Below are positions 8,110 to 17,446 of a stretch of DNA of 64,000 nucleotides, in pieces. Origin of the DNA: Streptomyces caeruleatus. Lineage in GTDB: Bacteria; Actinomycetota; Actinomycetes; Streptomycetales; Streptomycetaceae. Location of the stretch: assembly GCF_001514235.1 (NCBI RefSeq), contig NZ_KQ948943.1, forward strand, positions 1-64,000, in the 5' to 3' direction. Made by a program: the position numbers and the translations under genes. The notes under the pieces were generated by a model, which was not told where the DNA came from, did not search any database, and worked only from the letters and a program-made list of their open reading frames with translations. The stretch's first letter is position 1; every line of letters starts with the position of its first letter.

Positions 8110-9348
8110 ATGCGCCTATCCAGACGAGCTCTCCTCGCAGCGACAACGGCAGCAACCGCCCTCTCCGCAGCCCCCTCCGCCTCGGCCGCCGAGCGCCGCA
8201 GGCACCTGCGCACCGGCTTCGAGAACCTCGCCGCCACCGCCTACGCCCAGCTCAGCGGCGACCGCGTCGGGATCGTCACCAACCCCACCGGCGTCACCCG
8301 AGACGTCCGCCACATCGTCGACGTCATGCACGCCGACGACCGCGTCGACCTGATCGCCGTCTTCGGCCCCGAGCACGGCTTCCGGGGCACCGCCCAGGCC
8401 GGCGGCTCGGAGGGCCGCTACGACGACCCGGCGACCGGCCTGCCGGTCTACGACACGTACCTCAAGAGCGGTCAGCCCCTCGCCGACATCTTCACGGCCT
8501 CCGGCGTCGACACGGTCGTCTTCGACATCCAGGACGTGGGCGCCCGCTTCTACACCTACATCTGGACCCTCTACGACTGCATGGACGCGGCCCGACTCGC
8601 CGGCAAGCGCTTCGTCGTGCTGGACCGGCCGAACCCGGTGACCGGACGGTCGGCCCAAGGCCCGGTCCTGCACAAGGAGTTCGCCAGTTTCGTCGGCCGG
8701 CAGCCCGTGTCGCAGGCGCACGGTATGACGGTCGCCGAGCTGGCGCGGCTGTTCAACGGGGAGTTCCTCACCGCGCCGGTGCCGCTGGAGACCGTAGGGA
8801 TGACGGGCTGGCGGCGGTCCGACTTCTACGACGCCTCGGATCTGCCGTGGGTGCCGCCGAGCCCGAACATGCCGACCCCGGAGACCGCGCTCGTGTACTC
8901 GGGCACCTGTCTTTTCGAGGGGACGAACCTCTCGGAGGGCCGTGGCACCACCCGGCCCTTCGAGCTGCTGGGCGCGGAGGGCATCGACGGCCGCTGGGCC
9001 GCCGCGGCGAACGAACTCGGCCTGCCCGGTGTGCGCTTCAGGGAGGCGTACTTCGCGCCGGCCTTCTCGAAGTTCCAGGGTCGGACCATCGGCGGCGTGC
9101 AGATCCATGTGCACGACCGTGCCGCGTACGACCCCGTCCGCACCGGGATCGGCCTGCTCGTGACCGCCAAGAAGGTCTGGAGCGGGTTCGGTTGGCGGCC
9201 CGACAACTGGATCGACAAGCTCACCGGCTCCACCGGGGTCCGCACGATGATCGACGCGGGAGCGGGCACCGACGACGTGGTGGCGGGCTGGCAGCGGGAG
9301 TTGGCGGCGTTCCGGCGGATGCGCAAGGAGTACCTGCTGTACACATGA
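8110..9348 (+). CDS. namZ: DUF1343 secreted protein, NamZ-type exo-N-acetylmuramidase
   Basis: Exported protein of 412 residues with an N-terminal signal (MRLSRRALLAATTAATALSA, twin-arginine-like) and the DUF1343 domain: GVVTNPTG-like IVTNPTGVTRD, FGPEHGFRG, FDIQDVGARFYTYIWT, DRPNPV and FEGTNLSEGRGTT. This family includes NamZ, an exo-beta-N-acetylmuramidase (CAZy GH171) that removes non-reducing MurNAc from peptidoglycan fragments. Recycling of wall fragments outside the cytoplasm is the expected role. The start at 8110 gives the signal peptide; no strong ribosome site is visible. Confidence 0.88.
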   Translation: MRLSRRALLAATTAATALSAAPSASAAERRRHLRTGFENLAATAYAQLSGDRVGIVTNPTGVTRDVRHIVDVMHADDRVDLIAVFGPEHGFRGTAQAGGSEGRYDDPATGLPVYDTYLKSGQPLADIFTASGVDTVVFDIQDVGARFYTYIWTLYDCMDAARLAGKRFVVLDRPNPVTGRSAQGPVLHKEFASFVGRQPVSQAHGMTVAELARLFNGEFLTAPVPLETVGMTGWRRSDFYDASDLPWVPPSPNMPTPETALVYSGTCLFEGTNLSEGRGTTRPFELLGAEGIDGRWAAAANELGLPGVRFREAYFAPAFSKFQGRTIGGVQIHVHDRAAYDPVRTGIGLLVTAKKVWSGFGWRPDNWIDKLTGSTGVRTMIDAGAGTDDVVAGWQRELAAFRRMRKEYLLYT

Positions 9349-9455
9349 GCGCCCCCGCCGGGTGCCTCTGATGGGTGACGACGTATGGCCAATCCCGCCC
9401 GCTAGCAGGACGATGCGCCCGTATCGCACCGATTCGGGGGACGAGGGGGCCTGTG

Positions 9456-10799
9456 ATGGCGGAACCGGCAGTGAGCGTGACTCCCTACTGGGAGCTGACT
9501 TTCGACGCGGACGGGGATCCGGACGCCGCCAGGCGGGACCGGCTGCTGGCCGGGGTGGCCCGGCACCACGTCCGCGATCTGATCGTCTTCGCGCACGGCT
9601 GGAACAGCGACCGCTCGGGGGCCACGCGGCTCTACGACCGTTTCTTCGCGCCGATCCCGCAGCTCGCTCCGGCGGCGAGGATCGGGTACGTCGGTGTGGT
9701 CTGGCCGTCGATGCGGTTCTCGGACGAGCCGATCCCGGACTTCCCGCGGGCCGTGGCGGCCGAGATGCCCCGTCGGCCGGTGCTCGACAAGGACACGCGG
9801 CACGCGCTGCTGGAGACGTTTCCCGGGCGGGCGACCGTGATCGACCAGATCGCGCGGATGCTGGACCAGCAGCCGCGTGAGGAAGCCGAGTTGGAGGAGT
9901 TCGGGCGGCTGGTGCGGATGCTGGTGGACGTCGTGCCGCCGGGGCCGCAGGCGCTGTTCGCGGCGGACACGCTGTGCGAGGGGGTGCCGCAGGACTCGCC
10001 GGACCTGTTCTCCGGCTCGACCGCAGCCCTGTGCGAGGAGTTCGCGCGGGCGCTGGCACGACTCGAAGCGCCGGACGGGACACCGTCCGACGGAGCCCCG
10101 GACGGCGCGGCCTCGTTCTCGTTGCCGAACCCCTGGGAGGGCGCGCACGAGCTGCTGCGGCAGGCGACGTACTACGCCATGAAACGGCGCGCGGGGACGG
10201 TGGGTGAGCGTGGGCTCGGCCGGGTGATCGGGCAGCTGGCCGAGCGGGCGGGCGGGGTGCGGGTGCATCTCGTCGGGCACAGCTTCGGCGCCCGGCTGGT
10301 GTCCTTCGCGCTGCGCGGGCTACCGAAGGGGGTGCGCACGGTGAAGTCCGTGACGCTGCTCCAAGGCGCCTTCTCGCACTACGCGTTCGCGTCCCGGCTG
10401 CCGCACGACGCGCGGGCGGGCGGGGTGCTGGAGGGCCAGCAGAACCGGGTCGACGGACCCCTGGTGTGCTGTTACTCGCGGCACGACTCGGCCCTGTCGA
10501 CCATGTATCCGCTGGCTTCCCGGATGGCGGGGGACGCGCGCGGGATCGCGGCCCTGGACGTCGGGCGGATGCTGGGCGACAAGTGGGGTGCGATGGGGCA
10601 CGACGGGGTGCAGGCGGTGCCGGGGACCCGGTCGTTCACGCTGGCCGACGCGCTGAGTGCGAAGCTGCCCACCTCGGGCTGCGTGAACATCGACGCGGCG
10701 GCGGTCGTCAAGCGGGGCGGGCCGCCGGCGGGGGCGCACAGCGACATCGCGCACCGGGAGCTGGCGCGGGTGGTGCTGGCGGCGGGCCGTATCCACTGA
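9456..10799 (+). CDS. Alpha/beta-hydrolase-like protein of unknown function
   Basis: Cytosolic protein of 447 residues with no signal peptide. It has the oxyanion-type segment DLIVFAHGWNS near residue 47 and the nucleophile elbow VHLVGHSFGARL around residue 270, both typical of alpha/beta-hydrolases and lipases, and a His near the C-terminus in SDIAHRE. A large Asp/Glu-rich insertion separates the two. Homologues in Streptomyces are sometimes labelled serine/threonine kinase, for which no motif is present. GAGGGGG precedes the start; GTG 9453 is equally possible. Confidence 0.7.
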   Translation: MAEPAVSVTPYWELTFDADGDPDAARRDRLLAGVARHHVRDLIVFAHGWNSDRSGATRLYDRFFAPIPQLAPAARIGYVGVVWPSMRFSDEPIPDFPRAVAAEMPRRPVLDKDTRHALLETFPGRATVIDQIARMLDQQPREEAELEEFGRLVRMLVDVVPPGPQALFAADTLCEGVPQDSPDLFSGSTAALCEEFARALARLEAPDGTPSDGAPDGAASFSLPNPWEGAHELLRQATYYAMKRRAGTVGERGLGRVIGQLAERAGGVRVHLVGHSFGARLVSFALRGLPKGVRTVKSVTLLQGAFSHYAFASRLPHDARAGGVLEGQQNRVDGPLVCCYSRHDSALSTMYPLASRMAGDARGIAALDVGRMLGDKWGAMGHDGVQAVPGTRSFTLADALSAKLPTSGCVNIDAAAVVKRGGPPAGAHSDIAHRELARVVLAAGRIH

Positions 10800-10808
10800 C
10801 CCGCCGCC

Positions 10809-10827
10809 ACCGGTCTGCCCGACCGGT
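10809..10827. terminator. Small convergent hairpin
   Basis: ACCGGTC (10809-10815) and GACCGGT (10821-10827) form a 7-base stem with a 5-base loop between the converging hydrolase-like and penicillin acylase genes. Confidence 0.5.
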
Positions 10828-13625
10828 CACCTGTGGGACGTGAACTCCACGACCTGCTGGTACGTCGGCCGGTTCTGCCAGCTGATCTTGCCGTGCTTGA
10901 CGCCGCCCAGCGTGCGCTGGACGATCGAGTCGGCGCACCACTGGTCGCCCGCCGAGCACTGGTCGTCGCCCGGGTAGACCTGGGCCGCGGTCTTGCCGGC
11001 CGCCTCCTTCAGGGTGCTGATCAGCAGGTCCCGGCAGGCGCTGAGGCTGCCGCCGCCGCAGTACTTCCGGTCGAGCGGGCCCTGGACGGACTCGCCGAGG
11101 ACGGCCCTGATGTCCTTGTCGACGTAGCTCCACCAGCCGTACTGGAAGGAACTTCCGGCATGCGAGCCGGTCGGGCCGTGGGCGGCCGACGGGGACTCGT
11201 CGATCGGCAGGTTGGCGGTGATCGCGCCGTACAGCTCGCTGCCGAGGCCCGGTTCGAACTCCGCCTTCACCAGCAGCGGCCACCACGCGTCCAGGATGCG
11301 GATCGCGTCGGCGTCGGCGTACGCCTTGGAACCGGCCGATGTCTCGGTGCGTTTGCCGCCGACCGAGATCCACGCCTGGAGCTTGCTCACGGCCGCCGCG
11401 GCCGTGGAGTCGGTCACGGGCGAGCTGCCCACGACCTTGAGCAGGTCCGGCAGGACGTCCTCGGCCCGCAGGTCGGCGAGGCCCGCGTCGGCCATCGCCT
11501 TCACCAGCGAGGCCCGGGTCACGCCGCCCGTGTCGACCAGCTTCTTCACCCGGCTCTCCAGCAGATTGCCGCGGTGGACCGAACCGTCGCCCCACGGGGC
11601 GGTCGTGTAGTCCTTGGCCTGCTTGTTGTTCCAGGAGATGTAGTAGTCCTGGTCGACGGAGTTGGGGTGGGCCGAGGGCGGGGTGTACTGCGCGGTGTTC
11701 GTCGCCGGGTCCCAGCCGCGCCATTCGTACGCCGACTGCGCCCAGACGGGGAACTCCGCGTCGACGCCGGTCGCCCGGACCGGGTTGTCGCCGCTGTTGT
11801 AGTAGGCGGTGTGCTCGGAGTCGACGTAGAACCAGTTGAAGGTGAAGTTGATGTGCTGCACCGCCTTCTGGAAGTCCTCCGGGCCCTTGACGTAGTCCGG
11901 GTCGTTCAGCATCTGGAAGCCGATGATCGAGTCGGCCTCGTGCAGATAGGAGGAGCGCAGGGTGGTGTAGGCGACCTTCTTGCCGCCGACGGTGGCGCGG
12001 TGGGTGACGGGGCCGTACTTGGTGCGCCAGACCCGCATCGTGTACGAGCCCTCGGGGGTGCTGTCGGCGGTCGTGGGCTTCCAGGCGTTCTTCTGCTCGA
12101 CCTTGTCCATGGCGGTGCAGGTGCCGCGGTACAGGTAGTGGTAGTCGTCCTGGCACAGCTCGACGGCGTAGGTGTCGATGATGTCCTGGCCGGAGGTGGT
12201 GGCGCTCCACGAGTAGTCCTGGCCGCGGCCGAGCTCGACGTACATGCTGAGGCCGGCGAAGGAGGCGCCGCGGGCGCTGATGCCCGGGCCCTGGATCTCC
12301 TGGAGCAGGAGCAGCTGGGGGGCGAAGTAGCCGGTCTGCGGGCCGAAGACGGCGACCGGGTGGCCGCTGGCGGTGTGCTCGCCGCCGACCACGAGGGCGT
12401 TGGACATGCCGCGCTTGGCGGAGGTCATGGCCGTCTTGGCGGCCGTGGTGGAGGCGGTGCTCGCGGCGGAGCCGGCCGCGCTGCCCGTACGGTCGTACAC
12501 GAGCTGTTCCTCGGTCACGGAACCGGCGTCGGGCAGGGCCTCGCCCTGGGGGTCGGCGGGCTTGGTGGCGTACGGGAAGCTCTTGTCATGGACGGTGACG
12601 ACCGCCTCGGGGTCGTTGCGCTCGCGGAACGACTCCCAGAGCTTCGTGCCCTCGGCGACGCCGTACTTCTCCTGGGCGGCCAGCAGGGAGATCGCGTTGT
12701 TGACCTCGCCGCCGCCTCCGGAGCCGAACAGGGCGCCGATCACGGAGGCCAGCGCGACCAGGTCGGTGATCTTGAAGTGCTCGATGGTGCCGGCGTTGGT
12801 GACGGAGTCCTTGTGGCCGGTCAGGACGTACTCGCCGGGGAAGAAGCGGCCGCTGTCGGAGGCGTCGATGTAGGCGTTGATGCCGTCGAGGTAGGCCTTG
12901 GAGTCGGCGAGGGCCAACTGGCCGCGTTCGCCGTTGGTGGCGACGGCGTTGTCGATCTGCGCCTGGAGATCGGCTTCGGTGTACGGCGCGTGGCGCCAGA
13001 ACTGCTGCTCCAGGCCCTGGTTGGAGGGCGCGCCGCCGGCGAAGGAGGTGAGCTGTCCGCGTCCGACGTGACGGAAGACGTCCATGAGCCACAGCCGGTC
13101 CTGGGCGGCCGCATAGCCGGCGCCGAACTCCGTGCCGTATCTGGTGGTACCGGTGATGTGCGGCACACCCGTCTTCTTGTCCCGGACGATCGTCACGTCG
13201 CCGCGCCCGGCGGGACTGACGGTGGAGGCGACTTGATCGGAGGGAACGCCGAACGAGGCGTCGTTGAAGAAGTTGTTGATCGTCGCGTTGGTCAGGCCGG
13301 AGTAGCCCTTGGCCAGGTTGGCGTAGGGCCCGAGCTGGTCCGAGGCGTGTTCGGGCATGGTGCCGAAGGCCTGGTTGAGGAGGATCTGGGCAAGGGTGGC
13401 ATTGCCGTTCTGACCAGGCGGAAGGATGTCGGAGCACTGGTTCCCGCAGTGGTCGGCGACGGCCGTCGCCTCGGTCGCCGCGGCCGAGGGAGCGGCGGCC
13501 GCCGGGGAAAGTGGCGACAAAAGACCGGCAATCAGAACGCATATGGATGCGGTCTTCAGGAACCCGGGGAATCTGCCGGGAGTTCTCAGTCCGACGAGGG
13601 CGTTGCGTGGGGTACGCCGTGGCAT
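10827..13625 (-). CDS. Secreted penicillin acylase family protein
   Basis: Ntn-hydrolase precursor of 932 residues with a signal peptide (hydrophobic core about residues 24-45, then AAAAPSAAA). The alpha chain precedes a spacer of about 60 residues and the autocatalytic cleavage point GMSNALVVGG, where Ser408 would become the N-terminal nucleophile of the beta chain. The segment RDKKTGVPHITGTTRYGTEFGAGYAAAQDRLW marks the family near residues 149-180. Streptomyces members include penicillin V, acyl-homoserine-lactone and cyclic lipopeptide acylases, so the natural amide substrate is open. It is transcribed divergently from the zinc-ribbon gene. Confidence 0.9.
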   Translation of the reverse strand: MPRRTPRNALVGLRTPGRFPGFLKTASICVLIAGLLSPLSPAAAAPSAAATEATAVADHCGNQCSDILPPGQNGNATLAQILLNQAFGTMPEHASDQLGPYANLAKGYSGLTNATINNFFNDASFGVPSDQVASTVSPAGRGDVTIVRDKKTGVPHITGTTRYGTEFGAGYAAAQDRLWLMDVFRHVGRGQLTSFAGGAPSNQGLEQQFWRHAPYTEADLQAQIDNAVATNGERGQLALADSKAYLDGINAYIDASDSGRFFPGEYVLTGHKDSVTNAGTIEHFKITDLVALASVIGALFGSGGGGEVNNAISLLAAQEKYGVAEGTKLWESFRERNDPEAVVTVHDKSFPYATKPADPQGEALPDAGSVTEEQLVYDRTGSAAGSAASTASTTAAKTAMTSAKRGMSNALVVGGEHTASGHPVAVFGPQTGYFAPQLLLLQEIQGPGISARGASFAGLSMYVELGRGQDYSWSATTSGQDIIDTYAVELCQDDYHYLYRGTCTAMDKVEQKNAWKPTTADSTPEGSYTMRVWRTKYGPVTHRATVGGKKVAYTTLRSSYLHEADSIIGFQMLNDPDYVKGPEDFQKAVQHINFTFNWFYVDSEHTAYYNSGDNPVRATGVDAEFPVWAQSAYEWRGWDPATNTAQYTPPSAHPNSVDQDYYISWNNKQAKDYTTAPWGDGSVHRGNLLESRVKKLVDTGGVTRASLVKAMADAGLADLRAEDVLPDLLKVVGSSPVTDSTAAAAVSKLQAWISVGGKRTETSAGSKAYADADAIRILDAWWPLLVKAEFEPGLGSELYGAITANLPIDESPSAAHGPTGSHAGSSFQYGWWSYVDKDIRAVLGESVQGPLDRKYCGGGSLSACRDLLISTLKEAAGKTAAQVYPGDDQCSAGDQWCADSIVQRTLGGVKHGKISWQNRPTYQQVVEFTSHR

Positions 13626-13856
13626 GGCCGCTCCTACCGACGAGGGTGAGCCGGGATGTTACCGGCGGTATCCCCGAGATTGAAGATGAACATGCGTCAC
13701 GTTTGGGAGTCGCCAGGGCTCGCTGTGGAGGTCTACGGAAATCGGATGGAGCCGAATCGCATGTCGATACGTCTATTCGTCAACGTCGCGCGAAGTCCGT
13801 GCGGCGACGCCGAAGTGACCGAAGTACAGGTGCAGGTGTGACGGAGGTGCAGGGCG

Positions 13857-14462
13857 ATGGCCGGTTTCCGGAGTCTGGCGAGACAGGTGCGAGATCCGCG
13901 GTGCGATCTGGCGCTACGGCGCTACTCGCTGCGTAAGTGCCTTGAGCGGTTCGCCCCTTACGGGCACAGGGCGACCTGGGACCACTTGTGCTCCCGGGCG
14001 GGGTTCGGCCCCGAGGACCGCTCCCCCGATCCTGCGCGGCTCGTGGCCGCGTTGGACGAGCTGGAGGAAGCGCGTTCGGTCTGGCTGGCCTATGAGGTCG
14101 AGTTCGCCGAGCGGCGCAAGAAGGAAAAGCACGACGGACTGCGCAGGCCGGGCAGTGTGGACGACTGGCACCGGCTGACCTGGGGCGGTTTCGGAGTCGC
14201 CTGGTGCGACAACCCCCGGGTCCACCCGAACGAACCGCTGGCCGAGGTGCTGCGCCGGCTGATCTCCGCGCTGGAGCGGGAGCCGGGCTGCGAGTGCCCG
14301 GTGTGCGGCGGGGACCGGCTGATCTACAAGTACGACCTGGCCCATGAACCGTCGTCGGGCCCGGTCTGCACGGAGTGCGGGATCGTCGTACCGCGTCCGG
14401 TTCTCACGCCCGAAGCGCTGTCGGCGTCCCGGCGCGAACGGCGACTGCTCATGTCCGCCTAG
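13857..14462 (+). CDS. Conserved hypothetical protein with C-terminal zinc ribbon
   Basis: Basic soluble protein of 201 residues. Two CxxC knuckles (CPVC at 147-150 and CTEC at 171-174) form a zinc-ribbon at the C-terminus; the first 130 residues are helical and match no family I recognise. The start ATG 13857 has GGAGGTGCAGGGCG ahead. A nucleic-acid or protein docking role is possible for the ribbon, but nothing in the surroundings says which. Confidence 0.7.
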   Translation: MAGFRSLARQVRDPRCDLALRRYSLRKCLERFAPYGHRATWDHLCSRAGFGPEDRSPDPARLVAALDELEEARSVWLAYEVEFAERRKKEKHDGLRRPGSVDDWHRLTWGGFGVAWCDNPRVHPNEPLAEVLRRLISALEREPGCECPVCGGDRLIYKYDLAHEPSSGPVCTECGIVVPRPVLTPEALSASRRERRLLMSA

Positions 14463-14468
14463 TACGAC

Positions 14469-14500
14469 GGGGGTGCGCAGGGGATGCCGCACCCCCTTTT
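14469..14500 (+). terminator. Hairpin with T-run after the zinc-ribbon gene
   Basis: GGGGGTGCG (14469-14477) pairs perfectly with CGCACCCCC (14488-14496), followed by TTTT. It stands 7 bases past the stop codon, a classical intrinsic terminator and the clearest in the window. Confidence 0.85.
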
Positions 14501-14530
14501 GTCGTCAGTGGTGGCGGGCACCATCAGGAC

Positions 14531-15259
14531 ATGATCCAGGTGTGTCTCAACGGACCCCGAGGGGCCGGCGACGGTGCCGTGGTGCCGCTCTCGCCGGAGG
14601 CGCTGGCCGACTCCGCGGCCGAGGCGGTCGCGGCCGGAGCCACCGACATCCATGTCCACGCCAAGACTCCCTGCGGACAGGACAGCCTGTCCCCGCGCGT
14701 CCTCGCGCCGACCCTTGCGGCCATACGGGCCCGGGTGCCGGTCCCGGTCGGGGTGACCACGGGCGCCTGGGCGGAACCGGATCCCGCGGCCCGGGTGGCA
14801 CGCGTACGCAGCTGGACGGTGCTGCCGGACCACGCCTCGGTCAACTGGCACGAGGAGGGCGCCGAGGACGTGGCCGCCGCGCTGATCGAGCGCGGCGTGG
14901 GCGTCGAGGCGGGCATCTGGTCCGGCACGGACGGCGCGGCCCGGTTCGCCGCCTCGCCGCTGGGGCCGAGGGTGCTGCGGGTACTGGCCGAGGTGACGGA
15001 CCCCTCACCGGAGACGGCCGAGGCGACCGCCCACGCCCTCCTCAGCGACCTGGGCCCGGCGTTCGGCCGTCCCGTGCTGCTGCACGGTGAGGACGACGGG
15101 GCGTGGCCGGTGCTGCGGCTGGCGGGACGGCTGGGGCTGGCGACGCGGATCGGCCTGGAGGACACGCTGGTCCTGCCGGACGGGCAACGGGCTTTGTCCA
15201 ACGCTCAGTTGGTGGTCACGGGGCTGATTCAGTACAGACGGTCCCAGCGCTCACTCTGA
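14531..15259 (+). CDS. DUF849 / BKACE-like beta-keto acid cleavage enzyme, short form
   Basis: TIM-barrel-type protein of 242 residues starting MIQVCLNGPRGAGDG. The conserved metal-site segment ATDIHVHAKTPCGQDSL (about 40-56) and the GVTTGAW strand match the BKACE family, which condenses beta-keto acids with acetyl-CoA. Typical members are 270-310 residues, so this is a short variant and its activity is less certain. Its last 31 bases overlap the 3-prime end of the gene on the opposite strand. Confidence 0.75.
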   Translation: MIQVCLNGPRGAGDGAVVPLSPEALADSAAEAVAAGATDIHVHAKTPCGQDSLSPRVLAPTLAAIRARVPVPVGVTTGAWAEPDPAARVARVRSWTVLPDHASVNWHEEGAEDVAAALIERGVGVEAGIWSGTDGAARFAASPLGPRVLRVLAEVTDPSPETAEATAHALLSDLGPAFGRPVLLHGEDDGAWPVLRLAGRLGLATRIGLEDTLVLPDGQRALSNAQLVVTGLIQYRRSQRSL

Positions 15260-15939
15260 GGCAGGGCGAGGACTTCGGCGCGAGTCGCCAGGCCGTACTC
15301 GCCCGCCGCGTGGAGCCGTGCGGCGCCGTGGCCGGTGAGCCAGGCGCGCAGGTCCGAGACGCCGGCGTCCACGGTGTCGTCGTACCACCAGGAGAACGGG
15401 GAGTCGTCGGACAGCAGGTCGTAGAGCCAGACGTCGGCGCACCGGGCGAGATGCGCGTCGGCGATCGGGCCGGGCACCCATCCCTCCAGGAAGGGGGTCA
15501 CCGTCCTGGCGATCGTGGCGCAGGTGTCGAAGACGGTGTCGATGGCGTACGGCGGCTCCGGCGTGGCGAGGGCGTCCTGCCACCAGGCGCGCAGGAACGC
15601 CTCGATCGCGGCGGTCTGCTCGGGCGGCCATGAGCGCCAGTCCACCCGGGAGAGCCCATGAGCGCCGTAGCCGATCGAGCCGAGGCTGCCGTCGGCCATC
15701 GCCCGTGCTCCCTGGGGCAGCAGGCGCCGCATCACGGCTGGGTGGTCGTCGAAGTGGTCGGGCACCTCGAAGAGGTAGTACTGCACCGTGTCCACCGGTA
15801 TCGGCACGTCCGGCGTGCGCAGATACGCGGTCTCCTCGGGTGCGTGGCAGTAGCCGCAGCCGGTCTCGGCGGGGCTTGCGCACCCGCTGAAGGCGGCGGC
15901 GATGTCGGCGAGGGCTGCGTCGAGGACGGCTGAGGACAT
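15229..15939 (-). CDS. Conserved actinobacterial hypothetical protein
   Basis: Soluble protein of 236 residues, rich in Trp and acidic residues, with no signal peptide. An N-terminal CGYCHAPEE segment with two Cys and a His could bind metal. Tryptophan-rich stretches such as WRSWPPEQTAAIEAFLRAWW and FSWWYDD are conspicuous. I do not recognise the family. The start at 15939 is chosen as the first ATG giving a compact protein; the ribosome site is weak. The tail overlaps the BKACE-like gene by 31 bases in convergent orientation. Confidence 0.65.
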   Translation of the reverse strand: MSSAVLDAALADIAAAFSGCASPAETGCGYCHAPEETAYLRTPDVPIPVDTVQYYLFEVPDHFDDHPAVMRRLLPQGARAMADGSLGSIGYGAHGLSRVDWRSWPPEQTAAIEAFLRAWWQDALATPEPPYAIDTVFDTCATIARTVTPFLEGWVPGPIADAHLARCADVWLYDLLSDDSPFSWWYDDTVDAGVSDLRAWLTGHGAARLHAAGEYGLATRAEVLALPQSERWDRLY

Positions 15940-16090
15940 GGAGGTCGGTCCCGTCAGGACTCCGTGCGCGACGGTGGGCCGCCGGCCGAAGATCGCGACG
16001 ATACCAGCCGCTAATCCGGTCGCTCCATCCCATTCCCGTCCGGACAGTTGGGGGCGATGAAACTCACCTGAGGAACACCGAGGAGCCCTC

Positions 16091-17158
16091 ATGTCGACGC
16101 TGCGCGTCACCGCCGAAGTGCTGACCGTCCACGAACATCCGAACGCCGACGCGCTGGAGCTGGCCCAGGTGGGTCTGTACCGGGCCGTCGTCGCCAAGGG
16201 CGCGTACCGCACTGGTGAGGCCGCCGTGTACATCCCCGAGCAGGCCGTGCTGCCGCCCGAGCTGATCGAGGAGCTGGGGCTGACCGGACGGCTGGCGGGC
16301 AGCAGGGCCGACCGGGTCAAGGCGGTCCGGCTGCGCGGTGAGCTGTCGCAGGGCATCGTGTGCCGGCCGAAGGCGCTGGCCGACGTCGATCTGGCGCGGG
16401 CTGCCGCTGAGGGCGCCGACTTCGCCGAACTGCTCGGCGTCACCAAGTGGGTGCCGCCGATCCCGCCCACGATGTCCGGTGAGGTGGAGTCGGCGCCGGA
16501 TCTGCTGCCCTGGGTCGACATCGAGAACATCCAGCGGTATCCGGACATCTTCACGCCGGGCGAGCCCGTGGTGCTGACCGAGAAGCTGCACGGGTCGGCG
16601 TGCCTGCTGACGTATGCCGCCGACGAGGACCGGGTGTACGTCTCCTCCAAGGGCTTCGGCGCGAAGTCGCTGGCGCTGCGGGAGGAGGCACGGAACCTGT
16701 ACTGGCGGGCCGTGCGCGGCCACGGAGTCGCCGAGGCGGCGGCTCGACTGGCCCAGCGGCTGGGTGCCCGCCGGGTGGGCATCTTCGGCGAGGTGTACGG
16801 CGCGGGGGTGCAGGACCTGACGAACGGCGCCGACGGTCGACGGGAGACCCTCGGGTACGCCGCGTTCGACGTGTCCGCGGAGATCGACGGCCGGGTGCGG
16901 TGGCTGGACCCGGCGGAGGTACTGGACAGCGAACTCCCCTTGGTCCCGCGGCTGTTCGAGGGCCCGTACGACATCGACCACGTCCTGGAGATCGCCACGG
17001 GCCGCGAAACGGTCTCGGGCCGGGAACTCCATCTCCGCGAAGGCGTGGTGATCCGCCCGACCACCGACCGCTACAGCCCGGTGACCGGCGGCCGCGCCAT
17101 CGCCAAGGCGGTCAGCCCGGCGTACCTGACACGCAAGGGCGGCACCGAGTACGAGTGA
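16091..17158 (+). CDS. ATP-dependent RNA ligase, DRB0094/Rnl5 type
   Basis: Nucleotidyltransferase of 355 residues. The N-terminal 130 residues form the OB-like module (HEHPNADALELAQVG) typical of Deinococcus DraRnl. The ligase core has motif I TEKLHGSA with the nucleophile Lys165, motif III FGEVYG, motif IV EGVVIRP and motif V AIAKAVS. DraRnl joins 3-OH and 5-phosphate RNA ends in nicked duplexes, so an RNA (or RNA/DNA) repair role is likely. The gene stands alone with no 2',3'-cyclic phosphate healing enzyme next to it. GAGGAGCCCTC precedes ATG 16091. Confidence 0.9.
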   Translation: MSTLRVTAEVLTVHEHPNADALELAQVGLYRAVVAKGAYRTGEAAVYIPEQAVLPPELIEELGLTGRLAGSRADRVKAVRLRGELSQGIVCRPKALADVDLARAAAEGADFAELLGVTKWVPPIPPTMSGEVESAPDLLPWVDIENIQRYPDIFTPGEPVVLTEKLHGSACLLTYAADEDRVYVSSKGFGAKSLALREEARNLYWRAVRGHGVAEAAARLAQRLGARRVGIFGEVYGAGVQDLTNGADGRRETLGYAAFDVSAEIDGRVRWLDPAEVLDSELPLVPRLFEGPYDIDHVLEIATGRETVSGRELHLREGVVIRPTTDRYSPVTGGRAIAKAVSPAYLTRKGGTEYE

Positions 17159-17284
17159 ACGGCGCCCGGCGTTGCCCCCGGCCCGGGGGGGGGCGTGAGA
17201 CCGCTCCCCCGCGCTGGCGAGCGCCGCCCACGCCCACTCATGCCGCCCAACGGCACAACTGCCCACAGGCTAAGGGGCCTGCGG

Positions 17285-17446
17285 GCTACGGGGAGCTGCC
17301 GACTACAGGCAACGGGCTGCCGACTGCGGGCTGCGCGCTGCCGGCCACGGACAGCGGGCCACGGACAGCCGACTGCGGGCTGCCGACTGCGGGCTGCCGA
17401 CTGCGGACAGCGGGCCACGGACAGCCGACTGCCGACTGCGTGCTGC
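17285..17446. repeat. Degenerate GACTGCGGGCTGCC repeats
   Basis: Imperfect units built from GACTGCGGGCTGCC, GACAGCGGGCCACG and CCGACTGC are repeated through this stretch and grade into the perfect heptamer array that follows. Multiple frames are open only because the repeat lacks stops; no gene is seen between 17159 and 17731. Confidence 0.75.

Noticed and set aside
9456..10799. Serine/threonine kinase label for this protein
   Set aside because: No glycine loop, HRD or DFG motif; the GHSFGA elbow points to a hydrolase fold.
10833..13649. Antisense frame of 938 codons over the penicillin acylase gene
   Set aside because: Valine/glycine/arginine-rich shadow of a well-supported gene on the other strand.
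13656..13841. Small frame of 61 codons in the penicillin acylase/zinc-ribbon gap
   Set aside because: No ribosome site and unusual codon use; more likely promoter DNA.
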